Shown here piece after piece: positions 7,109-14,383 of a stretch of DNA of 14,787 nt; the first letter of the stretch is position 1, and each line of letters opens with the position of its first letter. The notes beneath the pieces were generated by a model that saw nothing but the letters and a program-made list of their open reading frames with translations, was not told the origin of the DNA and ran no database searches. Location: assembly GCA_017457555.1 (NCBI GenBank), contig JAFTHG010000254.1, positions 1 through 14,787 of the forward strand, in the 5' to 3' direction. The translations under genes were made by a program, and so were the position numbers. Origin of the DNA: Kiritimatiellia bacterium (GTDB lineage: Bacteria; Verrucomicrobiota; Kiritimatiellia; RFP12; DVOR01).

Positions 7109-7720
7109 TCAGCGCATTTCATTGGGAATCACACGAATCAATGCCGCCCCATTATCGGCAATCGGCAATCGCACACGTGTATCCCATGGCAAGCCATAAT
7201 CCCACTGCGCAAGCAATCCGTCCGCTTCGGTGTGAATATCTGCTGTTTGGAAAGGCTTTTCAGGCGGTAATGTATCAATCACATCTTCCAATCGGAAGGT
7301 CAAAACAGCGGGTTTACCGCATGGCAATACAAACGCCCCTAACGTGTAACTGCCATCTGTTTCCTGAAACCCAAACTGCAAAAACCACCCCGGTTCCCCA
7401 CGAACACACCACCGTTTCTCCACAGGCAACCGCATCATACGCAATAACGCAGCAAAGGTTGCCTGATAACAAACACTCATCTTCTGTCCCGTGAGTTCCC
7501 AATCCGCTCCGGGTGCCAATGGGATTTGACGGAATGCCGCAAACAACACCGCAGATGGCGTTTCCAAAGCACGTCCCTTTACCTCTGCCAAAGGATCTTC
7601 GGGAGAGGTCAGTAAATGTGCTGGAAAATCCACGCGGCGTTCGGCAACAGTGCCATTCGTGCGCCAATAACGCAACACGGTTTGTCCATTCACATCAAAA
7701 TAGAGATTGACCGGGAACAC
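7109..7720 (-). CDS. Protein of unknown function downstream of rpsA
   Basis: I do not recognise this 203-residue protein. It has no signal peptide or membrane segment and looks soluble, with many short beta-strand-like stretches (for example VNLYFDVNGQTVLRYWR at the start and GWFLQFGFQETDGSYTLGAF in the middle). It contains several Trp residues and three Cys, with no metal-binding pair. The only in-frame start codon after the TAG at 7739-7741 is GTG 7720, and the residues just before it also look protein-like. The ribosome site is weak (GGGA about 7 bases upstream). It lies 30 bases after the rpsA stop on the same strand, so it is probably co-transcribed with rpsA. Its TGA (7109-7111) abuts the TAA of the opposing ABC permease gene. 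Confidence 0.65.
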   Translation of the reverse strand: MFPVNLYFDVNGQTVLRYWRTNGTVAERRVDFPAHLLTSPEDPLAEVKGRALETPSAVLFAAFRQIPLAPGADWELTGQKMSVCYQATFAALLRMMRLPVEKRWCVRGEPGWFLQFGFQETDGSYTLGAFVLPCGKPAVLTFRLEDVIDTLPPEKPFQTADIHTEADGLLAQWDYGLPWDTRVRLPIADNGAALIRVIPNEMR

Positions 7721-7750
7721 GCCTTCGTCCCATTCAAGCTACCGTGACGC

Positions 7751-8953
7751 TTAAAGCGAGAGATTGGCAAAGGGATTATTGCCCACTGCAGCATTCTTCG
7801 CATTGTTAGCACGAATCCACACCTGCGGGTCTTCTGTCTCAACTGCCGGTTTTTCTTCCGCCTTTTTAGCAGCAGGAGCGACTTCTGCGACAACAGGACG
7901 TAATGCAATCTTGTGGTTATCAAGATCGATTTTATCAATCTTTACCTCAAGCATTTGTCCCTCTTCCACAACTTCATGAGCCGAAACGATGCGATTATTC
8001 TTTGCCAACGCAGCCAAACGGCCATTGGAAAGTAAGCCATCTACGCCAGGAATCAACTGAGCAAAGGCACCAAAGGTAGCAATACGGACAATCTTGGCGT
8101 TTACCACATCGCCTTCACAATACTGTGCGACAAAGGCATCCCACGGATTCTGACGCAACGCACGCAACGACAACGAGATGCGTTCGGTGACAACATCCAC
8201 GCTGAGCACCAAGACTTCCACGGAGTCACCCGTACGCACCAGATTCTCAGCCTTGGCATTCTGTTCCCAGGAGAGTTCACGATTCGGAATCAATCCCTCA
8301 GCGCCGCCCAAATCAACAAAGACGCCGAAATCCATAATACGTGTCACAACGCCATCACGGGTCTGCCCCTCTTCAAGTTCGGCAAAGAGCGCTGTGCGCT
8401 TTTCTGCACGTTCTTTTTCCAGCAACGTACGGCGGGAAACCAGAACATTCAAACCACGTTCATCTTCGCTATATTCCGTAATCAGAAATGTCTGACGCGT
8501 TCCAACCACTTCCGAGGGTTCAGTGCGATAAAGACCGATTTGCGAATAAGGGCAGAAAGCGCGCTGACCTGCAACGTCAATTTCGTAACCACCCTTCACC
8601 TCTGCTTTAACCAGACCGTCAATCGGAGTTTTGGCCTCATACGCCTGTTGCAACACGGCATTGCCACGTCCTACCGCCTTATTGCGCGCTGTGAACATCA
8701 TATTACCCTGACGCATCCCGACAAACCAGACTTTCAGGCGTTCACCTTCTTGTGCGCGTAAGGTGCCATCATCCAAAATAAACTCTTCCTTACTGACAAT
8801 GCCCTCGTCCTTGGCTCCCACATCCAAAACCACATAATTGCCTTTGGTTGAGACGACACGCGCCATCACCTCTTCACCGGGATTAAAGCCTTTGCGATAA
8901 TTCAAACCGCCAGCGGCGAGTAATGCTGCAAAATCTGCTTTTGTATTTGCCAT
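7751..8953 (-). CDS. rpsA: 30S ribosomal protein S1, four-repeat form
   Basis: A 400-residue protein with four S1 (OB-fold) RNA-binding repeats at about residues 24-91, 107-175, 193-264 and 278-352, followed by a low-complexity Ala/Pro/Lys/Glu tail. Repeat 3 is the most canonical (GVVTRIMDFGVFVDLGGAEG...), and the linker after it has the NPWD motif seen in ribosomal S1. E. coli S1 has six repeats and 557 residues; shorter S1 proteins occur in several phyla. S1 binds mRNA on the small ribosomal subunit and helps translation start. ATG 8953 is well supported by AGGAAG about 8 bases upstream on the - strand (8962-8967). It follows the sialic-acid operon on the same strand but has its own candidate promoter. 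A general S1-domain RNA-binding protein is the alternative. Confidence 0.85.
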   Translation of the reverse strand: MANTKADFAALLAAGGLNYRKGFNPGEEVMARVVSTKGNYVVLDVGAKDEGIVSKEEFILDDGTLRAQEGERLKVWFVGMRQGNMMFTARNKAVGRGNAVLQQAYEAKTPIDGLVKAEVKGGYEIDVAGQRAFCPYSQIGLYRTEPSEVVGTRQTFLITEYSEDERGLNVLVSRRTLLEKERAEKRTALFAELEEGQTRDGVVTRIMDFGVFVDLGGAEGLIPNRELSWEQNAKAENLVRTGDSVEVLVLSVDVVTERISLSLRALRQNPWDAFVAQYCEGDVVNAKIVRIATFGAFAQLIPGVDGLLSNGRLAALAKNNRIVSAHEVVEEGQMLEVKIDKIDLDNHKIALRPVVAEVAPAAKKAEEKPAVETEDPQVWIRANNAKNAAVGNNPFANLSL

Positions 8954-8986
8954 ACGAAAATCTTCCTTTCACGTAAAACGCGCGGT

Positions 8987-9013
8987 ATTTTATCATAAAT
9001 TATTGCGCGGCAA
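8987..9013 (-). promoter_or_regulatory. Candidate rpsA promoter
   Basis: Read on the - strand, TTGCCG (9013-9008) and TAAAAT (8992-8987) are separated by 15 bases, shorter than the ideal 17, and are followed by an AT-rich then GC-rich leader of about 30 bases before the Shine-Dalgarno sequence. The -35 part lies inside one arm of the hairpin described at 9005-9072. Transcription from further upstream is an alternative. Confidence 0.35.
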
Positions 9014-9072
9014 CCGCAGCACCGTTTCCCGTTGTGTCCTTTTATAAACGGTTATGCTGGAGATTGCCGCGC
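9005..9072 (-). other. Long imperfect hairpin between the esterase gene and rpsA
   Basis: GCGCGGCAA (9005-9013) pairs perfectly with TTGCCGCGC (9064-9072). Inside this, CAGC (9017-9020) pairs with GCTG (9056-9059), and ACCGTTT (9021-9027) pairs with AAACGGT (9046-9052), leaving an 18-base loop. A further GCGCGG at 8980-8985 could replace the 9005-9010 copy in pairing with 9067-9072, so two structures exclude each other. No T run follows on either strand, so it is not a standard intrinsic terminator. It may end or process the sialic-acid transcript, or act in the rpsA leader if transcription begins upstream. Confidence 0.5.
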
Positions 9073-9092
9073 AGCGTTGCTACTCGGGCGGA

Positions 9093-10625
9093 TCAGTCAA
9101 GCACTTTGGCCGCCGCCTCTGCTGCCATTTCAACAAAGGGAATCTTATTGGTGGGGTGGACGTTATTCTTTTCGCCCAAGCCCGCACTGAAGGTATCCAA
9201 ATAAATTGCTCCTGTCTGCTGACAAGCCTTCTGTTGAGCTGTGCGATAGGGTTCCCACGGACGATTCATTACCGGAAGCCCCACCATCAGAAAGGGTGTT
9301 TCCTTTGACGGACGCAGGGTGTCAATCACCGCAAGCAACGTTTCCAACATATAATCATCTGCCAGAGGCTTATCCGGAGCAACATTCACCGTTGCATTCG
9401 ATTCGCCCTGATACCACAAGATGCCCGTGAGCGGCAGATGACGAATCTTGGCAATACCATCGCGATAGAGTTTATTCAGTGCCCACCAGTGCGCTTCGGT
9501 CTTATTATTCTTCCGCTTCGGATATTCCCGAGCACACCATTTGCAGGGGAAATCCTCATTCTCGTGAATCTGCTTACGATTCGTTACAATCTTCAAGAGA
9601 TTCGGATAGAGCGGTTTCCCGTCACGATTAATGGCAGCCATTACCTCTTCACTTAAGAAAGCTTCGGTTGGAGCACCACCGGCTGCAACATAAAGTAACG
9701 CAATCGGTTTACCGCTTGCCTTTGCACGACGGATGGCGAAGGAGACGCCCATTGCGCTCCATTCCTTTGCATTCTGCGGCGTAATCTTATGCCATTTTCT
9801 TGTCATGAAATCCCATAACCGGATATCATAATTAGCCGTTTCGGCTGCTTCCTGATTTGCTTGAGCGCACCACCCCAGTTTCCAGAACATATTGGATTGC
9901 CCAGCACACAACCACACTTCGGCCGTTTCAGCAATATCTTCCGGCAATGCAACGGGCTTTTCAGGCGATGTTGTCAGGGCTTTATAAACGGTCTCAGCAA
10001 TAATTTTTGCGCCTTCAGCAGACGGATGAATCTTATCCGGGAATGCCGTTGTCAAATACGGGCGCAAGGGTTCTTGCATATCAATCAGTTGTGCATGCGC
10101 TGTGGCAGCCACTTTCGCCAATTCCGGCTGCATTAAGAACGGCTCTGGCGAACGGTAGAAATTCTGTCCGGGTGCAAGCGGTGCCAACTTCCCCCAGATA
10201 TACAGTTTCGGCTTCGTAGGCAACGCCTGATAATCGGCCAGCAGCAGCAAATAGTCTTCGGCAAAGGCTCCCGGACGAACGCGCTCCCGTTTCAGAAATT
10301 CGCCATTGTCGTTAATCCCCAAGTTACAGATCACAATATCGGGCTGCCATGCCAAAGCCGCCTGATGTTCAGCCATGTAACGATACCCGCGGCGTTCACG
10401 TCCGCGCCACGAGTGCAGATAAATGCCACGCCCCGGATTACCAAAGTTCCGCACTTCATACTCTGCACCAAGCAACTGCTGGAGTTGCGATGGATAGGAC
10501 TCCGCATCCCGATTTTTCAATCCTGTACCATACGTAATGGAGTCGCCGATACACGCCACCTTGAGTGGCGCAGCAAGGATCGACGCAGATATAAAAAGAC
10601 CTGAAAGTAACGTTAAACATTTCAT
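9093..10625 (-). CDS. Secreted two-domain SGNH esterase, sialate O-acetylesterase type
   Basis: A 510-residue protein with signal peptide MKCLTLLSGLFISASILAA, so it acts in the periplasm or outside. The first SGNH/GDSL domain (about 21-220) has GDSI with Ser29, GIND with N105, and DKIH with Asp197/His200. The second domain (about 235-510) matches the SASA (sialate O-acetylesterase) family, with AGQSNM (Ser244), WYQGESN (404-410) and NNVHP (His490). Both catalytic sets look complete. It is predicted to remove O-acetyl groups from sialic acid or related sugars. ATG 10625 is preferred over an in-frame GTG at 10634 because AAAGGG lies 8 bases upstream of it and the GTG would overlap that site. 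It is the last gene of the symporter operon, separated from the preceding gene by 32 bases that form a terminator hairpin. Confidence 0.88.
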   Translation of the reverse strand: MKCLTLLSGLFISASILAAPLKVACIGDSITYGTGLKNRDAESYPSQLQQLLGAEYEVRNFGNPGRGIYLHSWRGRERRGYRYMAEHQAALAWQPDIVICNLGINDNGEFLKRERVRPGAFAEDYLLLLADYQALPTKPKLYIWGKLAPLAPGQNFYRSPEPFLMQPELAKVAATAHAQLIDMQEPLRPYLTTAFPDKIHPSAEGAKIIAETVYKALTTSPEKPVALPEDIAETAEVWLCAGQSNMFWKLGWCAQANQEAAETANYDIRLWDFMTRKWHKITPQNAKEWSAMGVSFAIRRAKASGKPIALLYVAAGGAPTEAFLSEEVMAAINRDGKPLYPNLLKIVTNRKQIHENEDFPCKWCAREYPKRKNNKTEAHWWALNKLYRDGIAKIRHLPLTGILWYQGESNATVNVAPDKPLADDYMLETLLAVIDTLRPSKETPFLMVGLPVMNRPWEPYRTAQQKACQQTGAIYLDTFSAGLGEKNNVHPTNKIPFVEMAAEAAAKVLD

Positions 10626-10644
10626 TGTCTGCACCCTTTCAATG

Positions 10645-10673
10645 AAAAATCCGCCGCTTAACGCAGGCGGATT
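10645..10673 (-). terminator. Intrinsic terminator inside the sialic-acid operon
   Basis: On the - strand AATCCGCC (10673-10666) and GGCGGATT (10655-10648) form a perfect 8-base-pair stem with a 10-base loop, and the right arm runs directly into five T residues (10649-10645). The TAA stop of the upstream gene (10660-10658) lies in the loop, so a ribosome finishing that gene would cover the stem. The structure lies between the second and third genes and would lower or condition expression of the esterase gene. Its Shine-Dalgarno sequence lies just beyond the T run. Confidence 0.75.
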
Positions 10674-11512
10674 GCTTCTTTTAATTTATCGTTCTTGTTG
10701 ATAACTTCATCCAAATCAGCTTTCATCCCATTTAAGCGGGCAGTGTCAGCCGTTGCCGGATCAAGCAGATTCTGTGTTGAACGGCGGATAAATTCCTCTT
10801 CAAGCGACCAGAATACGTTGCGCACATAGTATTCCGGTGTTGCGCGATGGAGAACCGTGATCTCTCCAGATGTCGCAATATTCATACGCGGTTTTGCCAA
10901 GGGTAGATAGGCTCCCAGCATTACCGTCGGGAAGACATTCCCTGTCGGTGAATCTTCAATGCGTAAGAACAGGCGGTCCACATGGTCACGTGACCAACGC
11001 ACCAACTTGAAGTGACGCTGCAGATAGGGTTGATTGGCAAAAAGCTGTACACCTTCAGAAATCAAGCTACCCGGCACAATTTCCAACACCTTGACTTCGG
11101 TTTCATAGCGCATATCGCGCACAATCACGCCAAAGGTCACAAAGTACTTTCCCTCTCCGGAAACATCGGCAGCCTTTGCCAAATCCACCCGGAACGTACG
11201 CTCCTCCCCGGGTTTCAATTGAAGCGGACGTGGTAAACAGCCACCGGGGTCCAACGAGAGTGGTCGTTTAAGGGAATCGCCCACACGCGACACCTCCAAC
11301 ACACCTGCGGGAAGGCTCCCCTTACCCAATGTCAGCGTGCCGGAGGTATTGTTACGCACCCAAAGGCGAACCGGGATCTCCTCGCCAATCACGTAACTCA
11401 ACGTGTCAAAGGCCATCCCTACCGAAACAGGTCGAAGGCGTTGCTGTGCAGCAGCCCACCGGAATGGAACTGCCACACAGAGAACGACTGCCAGGACGGC
11501 AAACCAACGCAT
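10658..11512 (-). CDS. Secreted protein of unknown function with an Ig-like domain
   Basis: A 284-residue protein with a clear signal peptide (cleavage probably after WAAA, residue 22), so it is exported. Residues about 30-145 look like an Ig-like beta-sandwich of the kind that modulates or binds other proteins: FDTLSYVIGEEIPVRLWVRN, a PGEERTFRVDL turn, then GKYFVTFGVIVRD. The C-terminal part (about 150-284) is mixed and ends in a charged helical stretch. I cannot name a family. It starts one base after the symporter stop (TAA, G, ATG), with AGAGGAAG overlapping the end of the symporter gene at 6-base spacing, so the two are translationally linked. Its context suggests a periplasmic partner in sialic-acid or sialoglycan capture, but nothing in the sequence proves this. 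Confidence 0.75.
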   Translation of the reverse strand: MRWFAVLAVVLCVAVPFRWAAAQQRLRPVSVGMAFDTLSYVIGEEIPVRLWVRNNTSGTLTLGKGSLPAGVLEVSRVGDSLKRPLSLDPGGCLPRPLQLKPGEERTFRVDLAKAADVSGEGKYFVTFGVIVRDMRYETEVKVLEIVPGSLISEGVQLFANQPYLQRHFKLVRWSRDHVDRLFLRIEDSPTGNVFPTVMLGAYLPLAKPRMNIATSGEITVLHRATPEYYVRNVFWSLEEEFIRRSTQNLLDPATADTARLNGMKADLDEVINKNDKLKEAIRLR

Positions 11513-11513
11513 C

Positions 11514-14135
11514 TTACGCTTCCTCTTTTGGACGGGAGAAGTGCGTCAGGCCTGTGGTTTCACGCTGGTTCGGGAAGACGAGCGAGAGCGCCCAAGCGAT
11601 CAACACGCAGACCACCAGACCGATACCACCATAGACGAATGGGTGCGGCTTGATGACCGAGAGTGCGCTGCCTGCCGGAATTAAGTCAAGACCATAGCAG
11701 ACGAAGTAGTTGGCCAAAAGACCGATCACCGCCGGGATACCACCCACGCGAGGCATAAAGATACCCATAAAGAAGAGTGCTGTCAAACCTGCGGTGAGCA
11801 TTGCAATGAACTTCTGGAATTCATCGAAGAGCGAGCGCGTCGGCAGTTGCGCCAGCGTTAATGCAGCGCCCACGCCCAAGATACCAATCACAATCACGCA
11901 GATGCGACCGCATTTCACCTGTTGCGGACCTGTCAAAGAGGGCTTGAAGCGCAGCACGAAGTCGGTTGTAATCGCCGTTGACGCCGAGGTCAGATTGGCC
12001 GACAAGGTTGAAATCGTCGCAGCAAAGATGGCGGCAATCACCAGACCGGCCACGACAGGATGCAATTCAATCGCCATAAAGATGGGGAAGACCGAGTCAC
12101 TCTTCGGCATGGTGACGTCCATCAAGCCGGGATTGCTGAAATAGTGCGTGTACAGTCCCGTACCAATTGCATAGAAGATGATCGAAGCAATCACCGAGAG
12201 CACACCATTAAACCAAATTGAGCTGGCGGCTTTCTTTTCGTTCGTGCAAGCGATGTAACGCTGCACCACACACTGGTCAGAGGTGTAACTGGAGAGGTTA
12301 CTCACCACCCCCTGAATCACAACGACCCAGAAAACGGGTTCCTTCAGGAGGAAACGGAAGTCCAACAAGCGCAACTTGTCGTGTTCCTGTGCGATATCCA
12401 CAAAGCCTGTGAAACCGCCATTAGTATTCACAATCAAGAGGACCAACACGGTCACGGCACCGCCGAGCAACACGATACCCTGCACAAAGTCACTCCAGAT
12501 CACAGCATCCAAACCGCCCACGCAGCAGTAGAGAATCGTTGCCACACCGCAGATGAGAATGCAGTTTTCCACACCGATACCGGTCACAGCGTCCAGGGCC
12601 AAAGCCGGGAGCAACGTCACCACCGCCACACGGCAGACCATGAAGATGTTGAACACGGCCGAACCAAAGAGACGGATGGAGAGGTTAAAGCGTTTTTCCA
12701 GATATTCATAAGCACTGGTGATATTCAGACGGCAGAAGAAAGGCAGATAGAAGTAAATCGCGATTGGAGCCATTGCCAGAATGCACAGCACCATCGGGAA
12801 GTAACGCCAGTCGCCGATATACGTCATCGTCGGGATAGAAATGAAGGTAATTGAACTGAGCATCGTAGCAAAGATACTCATGCCTGCAACAAACCACGGA
12901 ATGCTCTTACCGCCACGGAAGTAACTGTCTGCCGTCTTCTGGCGCAACACAAAAATCATTGCCATGCCGACCATAGCGAGGAAGTAGACGCCAATCACGA
13001 CCCAGCTCAACCAGGAGAAGGCCCATCCCTGACGGGTAAAGCTCACGACATGCGTAGCAGCGGTGCGCTTGGCGGGCTTGATTTCTCCACCGGCAATCAC
13101 CAATTTCGGCATTACTTTACCTTCTGCCGGCAAAACCACCGTCGCCGCACCGCAACGGGGCAACACGTCTTCAGGAAGTTCGCCATATTCAGCCCACTTG
13201 CCCGTCACCGTATGATAGGCCCAAACAGTGCGATTCCAGCTGAACGCCTTGGGTTCAGCAGCGAGCATCTGCTGCCACAATTCAGGCTTCATACGGTTAG
13301 CGGCATCCCAAAGCTGACCAGTGTAACCACCCACCAGGAGCAGATGCTGGTCACCAATCGCGGTAAATGTGGCACCAATCGTAGAAACGGGGGCCTCTTC
13401 AAGAGCCTTCCATGCCCATGTACCGTCGAAGGTCTTCGTGTAACCCCAGCCCTTTTTATCGGCCATCGGCTTGCCATCTTCTGCGAGGATGGAGCCACCA
13501 TACACCACAAGGATGAGCGATTTCTGGTCACCATTCTGCACTGCTGCCACGGCCTGTTCACGTGCAGGACCGGGCAGAGCTTCCAATTCGCCCCACGTCC
13601 ACACGCCATCCTTGCGCGTCAGCGTGAAGATACGATTGGTCAATTCACCATTCAAGCGACCGCAAGCGAAGACTGCGCCATTTTCCCACGCCGCAACAGC
13701 GGTCATTGAGAGTGTCCCATGCGGGAAATCCGGCAAGGCTTCCTGTGTGCCATCAGCTTTCAGCAAAAAGGCCTTTGCAGAAGCACCCTGAGCCGTCACG
13801 CCACCCACACAAATCAAACGCCAATCCGGAGAAACACTTGTGCCCAAGTTAACCGCCACGGCAGCACCTTCGGCGATGCCTTCCGGAAGTGTCCCGACCT
13901 GTTGCCACACATTGGCCACGGGATCATACGTGGCGATTGTCGATGAATACGCCTTCGTTCCTTCATAAGTCGAGCCACCGGCTACGATCATCGTCTTGCC
14001 TAACAAACCGGCAAAGGGACGTGCCACCGCACTCGGTGCATCCGGCGTTGCTTTCCAATCCATCTTCAATGGAGCGGCACTTAAAATCGAGGCTACACAG
14101 AGGGCAGCCACAGCGATCATGCGTTTGATTCCCAT
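11514..14135 (-). CDS. Kelch mutarotase-like domain fused to a sodium:solute symporter
   Basis: An 873-residue fusion. Residues 1-21 are a signal peptide. Residues about 25-370 form a kelch beta-propeller with repeated hydrophobic-GG blades (IVAGG 50-54, ICVGG 108-112, VVYGG 210-214, LLVGG 266-270, LVIAGG 345-350), like the NanM/cyclically permuted mutarotases that equilibrate sialic-acid anomers. From about residue 374 to the end is a sodium:solute symporter (SSS, LeuT fold) with roughly 12-14 membrane segments. Its family marks include FVAGMSIFATMLSSITF, TSAYEYLEKRFN, a TSDQCVVQRYIA block and SANLTSASTAITTDF. The signal peptide puts the propeller in the periplasm, tethered to the transporter mouth. 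ATG 14135 has AGGAG (14146-14142) 6 bases upstream. It is the first gene of a three-gene operon that also has a secreted sialate-esterase-type protein, which makes sialic acid the likeliest substrate; other sugars transported by SSS proteins remain possible. Confidence 0.9.
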   Translation of the reverse strand: MGIKRMIAVAALCVASILSAAPLKMDWKATPDAPSAVARPFAGLLGKTMIVAGGSTYEGTKAYSSTIATYDPVANVWQQVGTLPEGIAEGAAVAVNLGTSVSPDWRLICVGGVTAQGASAKAFLLKADGTQEALPDFPHGTLSMTAVAAWENGAVFACGRLNGELTNRIFTLTRKDGVWTWGELEALPGPAREQAVAAVQNGDQKSLILVVYGGSILAEDGKPMADKKGWGYTKTFDGTWAWKALEEAPVSTIGATFTAIGDQHLLLVGGYTGQLWDAANRMKPELWQQMLAAEPKAFSWNRTVWAYHTVTGKWAEYGELPEDVLPRCGAATVVLPAEGKVMPKLVIAGGEIKPAKRTAATHVVSFTRQGWAFSWLSWVVIGVYFLAMVGMAMIFVLRQKTADSYFRGGKSIPWFVAGMSIFATMLSSITFISIPTMTYIGDWRYFPMVLCILAMAPIAIYFYLPFFCRLNITSAYEYLEKRFNLSIRLFGSAVFNIFMVCRVAVVTLLPALALDAVTGIGVENCILICGVATILYCCVGGLDAVIWSDFVQGIVLLGGAVTVLVLLIVNTNGGFTGFVDIAQEHDKLRLLDFRFLLKEPVFWVVVIQGVVSNLSSYTSDQCVVQRYIACTNEKKAASSIWFNGVLSVIASIIFYAIGTGLYTHYFSNPGLMDVTMPKSDSVFPIFMAIELHPVVAGLVIAAIFAATISTLSANLTSASTAITTDFVLRFKPSLTGPQQVKCGRICVIVIGILGVGAALTLAQLPTRSLFDEFQKFIAMLTAGLTALFFMGIFMPRVGGIPAVIGLLANYFVCYGLDLIPAGSALSVIKPHPFVYGGIGLVVCVLIAWALSLVFPNQRETTGLTHFSRPKEEA

Positions 14136-14157
14136 AAGGAACTCCTCAGGTTAAGAA

Positions 14158-14190
14158 TTGCCTTCGCCAATACGTGCGAAGAGATTGCAA
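14158..14190 (-). other. Hairpin in the symporter-operon leader
   Basis: CTTCGC (14162-14167) and GCGAAG (14176-14181) form a 6-base-pair stem with an 8-base loop. TTGC (14158-14161) can then pair with GCAA (14187-14190) past a 5-base bulge. It lies between the candidate promoter and the Shine-Dalgarno site (14142-14146) of the symporter gene, so it would be in the mRNA leader and might affect message stability or translation. Confidence 0.4.
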
Positions 14191-14205
14191 AACATTACTT
14201 CTAAT

Positions 14206-14234
14206 AGAATAACATAAGCCCTCCTTCAGGACAA
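14206..14234 (-). promoter_or_regulatory. Candidate promoter of the sialic-acid operon
   Basis: On the - strand TTGTCC (14234-14229, four of six consensus bases) and TATTCT (14211-14206, four of six) are separated by exactly 17 bases. Transcription would begin near 14199 and give a leader of about 64 bases before ATG 14135. The -35 box overlaps the left arm of an inverted repeat, as expected for a regulated sugar-utilisation promoter. Confidence 0.5.
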
Positions 14235-14251
14235 GCAGAAGTCATCCTGAA
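14225..14251. repeat. Inverted repeat over the -35 region (operator candidate 1)
   Basis: TTCAGGA (14225-14231) and TCCTGAA (14245-14251) are perfect 7-base inverted arms 13 bases apart. The first arm overlaps the -35 hexamer at 14229-14234, so a bound repressor would block RNA polymerase. No T run follows, so a terminator role is unlikely. Confidence 0.4.
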
Positions 14252-14273
14252 AGTGTAGAAAATTGCACACTTT
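14250..14273. repeat. Second inverted repeat upstream of the promoter (operator candidate 2)
   Basis: AAAGTGT (14250-14256) and ACACTTT (14267-14273) are perfect 7-base inverted arms 10 bases apart. The left arm shares its first two bases with operator candidate 1. Its position just upstream of the -35 box would suit an activator or a second repressor site. The local sequence is AT-rich, so chance cannot be excluded. Confidence 0.35.
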
Positions 14274-14322
14274 TCCTATCCCGAAGCCCTTTTTTACCAT
14301 GTAGAAAAGCAAATGCGTCTAC

Positions 14323-14371
14323 AAAACACTGCACGCTTGCCCGAGAGGTTGAGCAAGCGTGCACTGTTTTT
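14323..14371. terminator. Strong, apparently bidirectional intrinsic terminator
   Basis: GCACGCTTGC (14331-14340) and GCAAGCGTGC (14353-14362) form a perfect 10-base-pair stem with a 12-base loop. After a T-A pair and a single C-C mismatch the stem continues with A/T pairs, AAAACA (14323-14328) opposite TGTTTT (14365-14370). T runs follow on both strands (TTTTT at 14367-14371 on +, TTTT at 14326-14323 on -). It lies downstream of the small - strand gene ending at 14384, whose transcript it should end before the sialic-acid operon promoter. Confidence 0.8.
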
Positions 14372-14383
14372 GCGCCTTGAAAC

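Noticed and set aside
7154..7167. Tandem repeat of ATCGGCA (two copies)
   Set aside because: Only two copies within a coding region; explained by the local protein sequence.
7141..7494. 117-codon + strand open frame downstream of the ABC permease
   Set aside because: Antisense to the unknown rpsA-linked gene, with no ribosome site or domain.
12381..12854. 157-codon + strand open frame with many His, Gln and Thr
   Set aside because: Antisense to the symporter membrane domain; its polar composition mirrors hydrophobic codons on the other strand.
13050..13709. 219-codon open frame on the + strand
   Set aside because: It lies fully antisense to the kelch part of the fusion gene; its product is rich in His, Arg and Ser with no recognisable domain, as expected of a shadow frame.
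14323..14371. Long inverted repeat as a transposon end or attachment site
   Set aside because: T runs on both sides of a GC-rich stem and its position after a gene fit an intrinsic terminator; no transposase or target duplication is seen.
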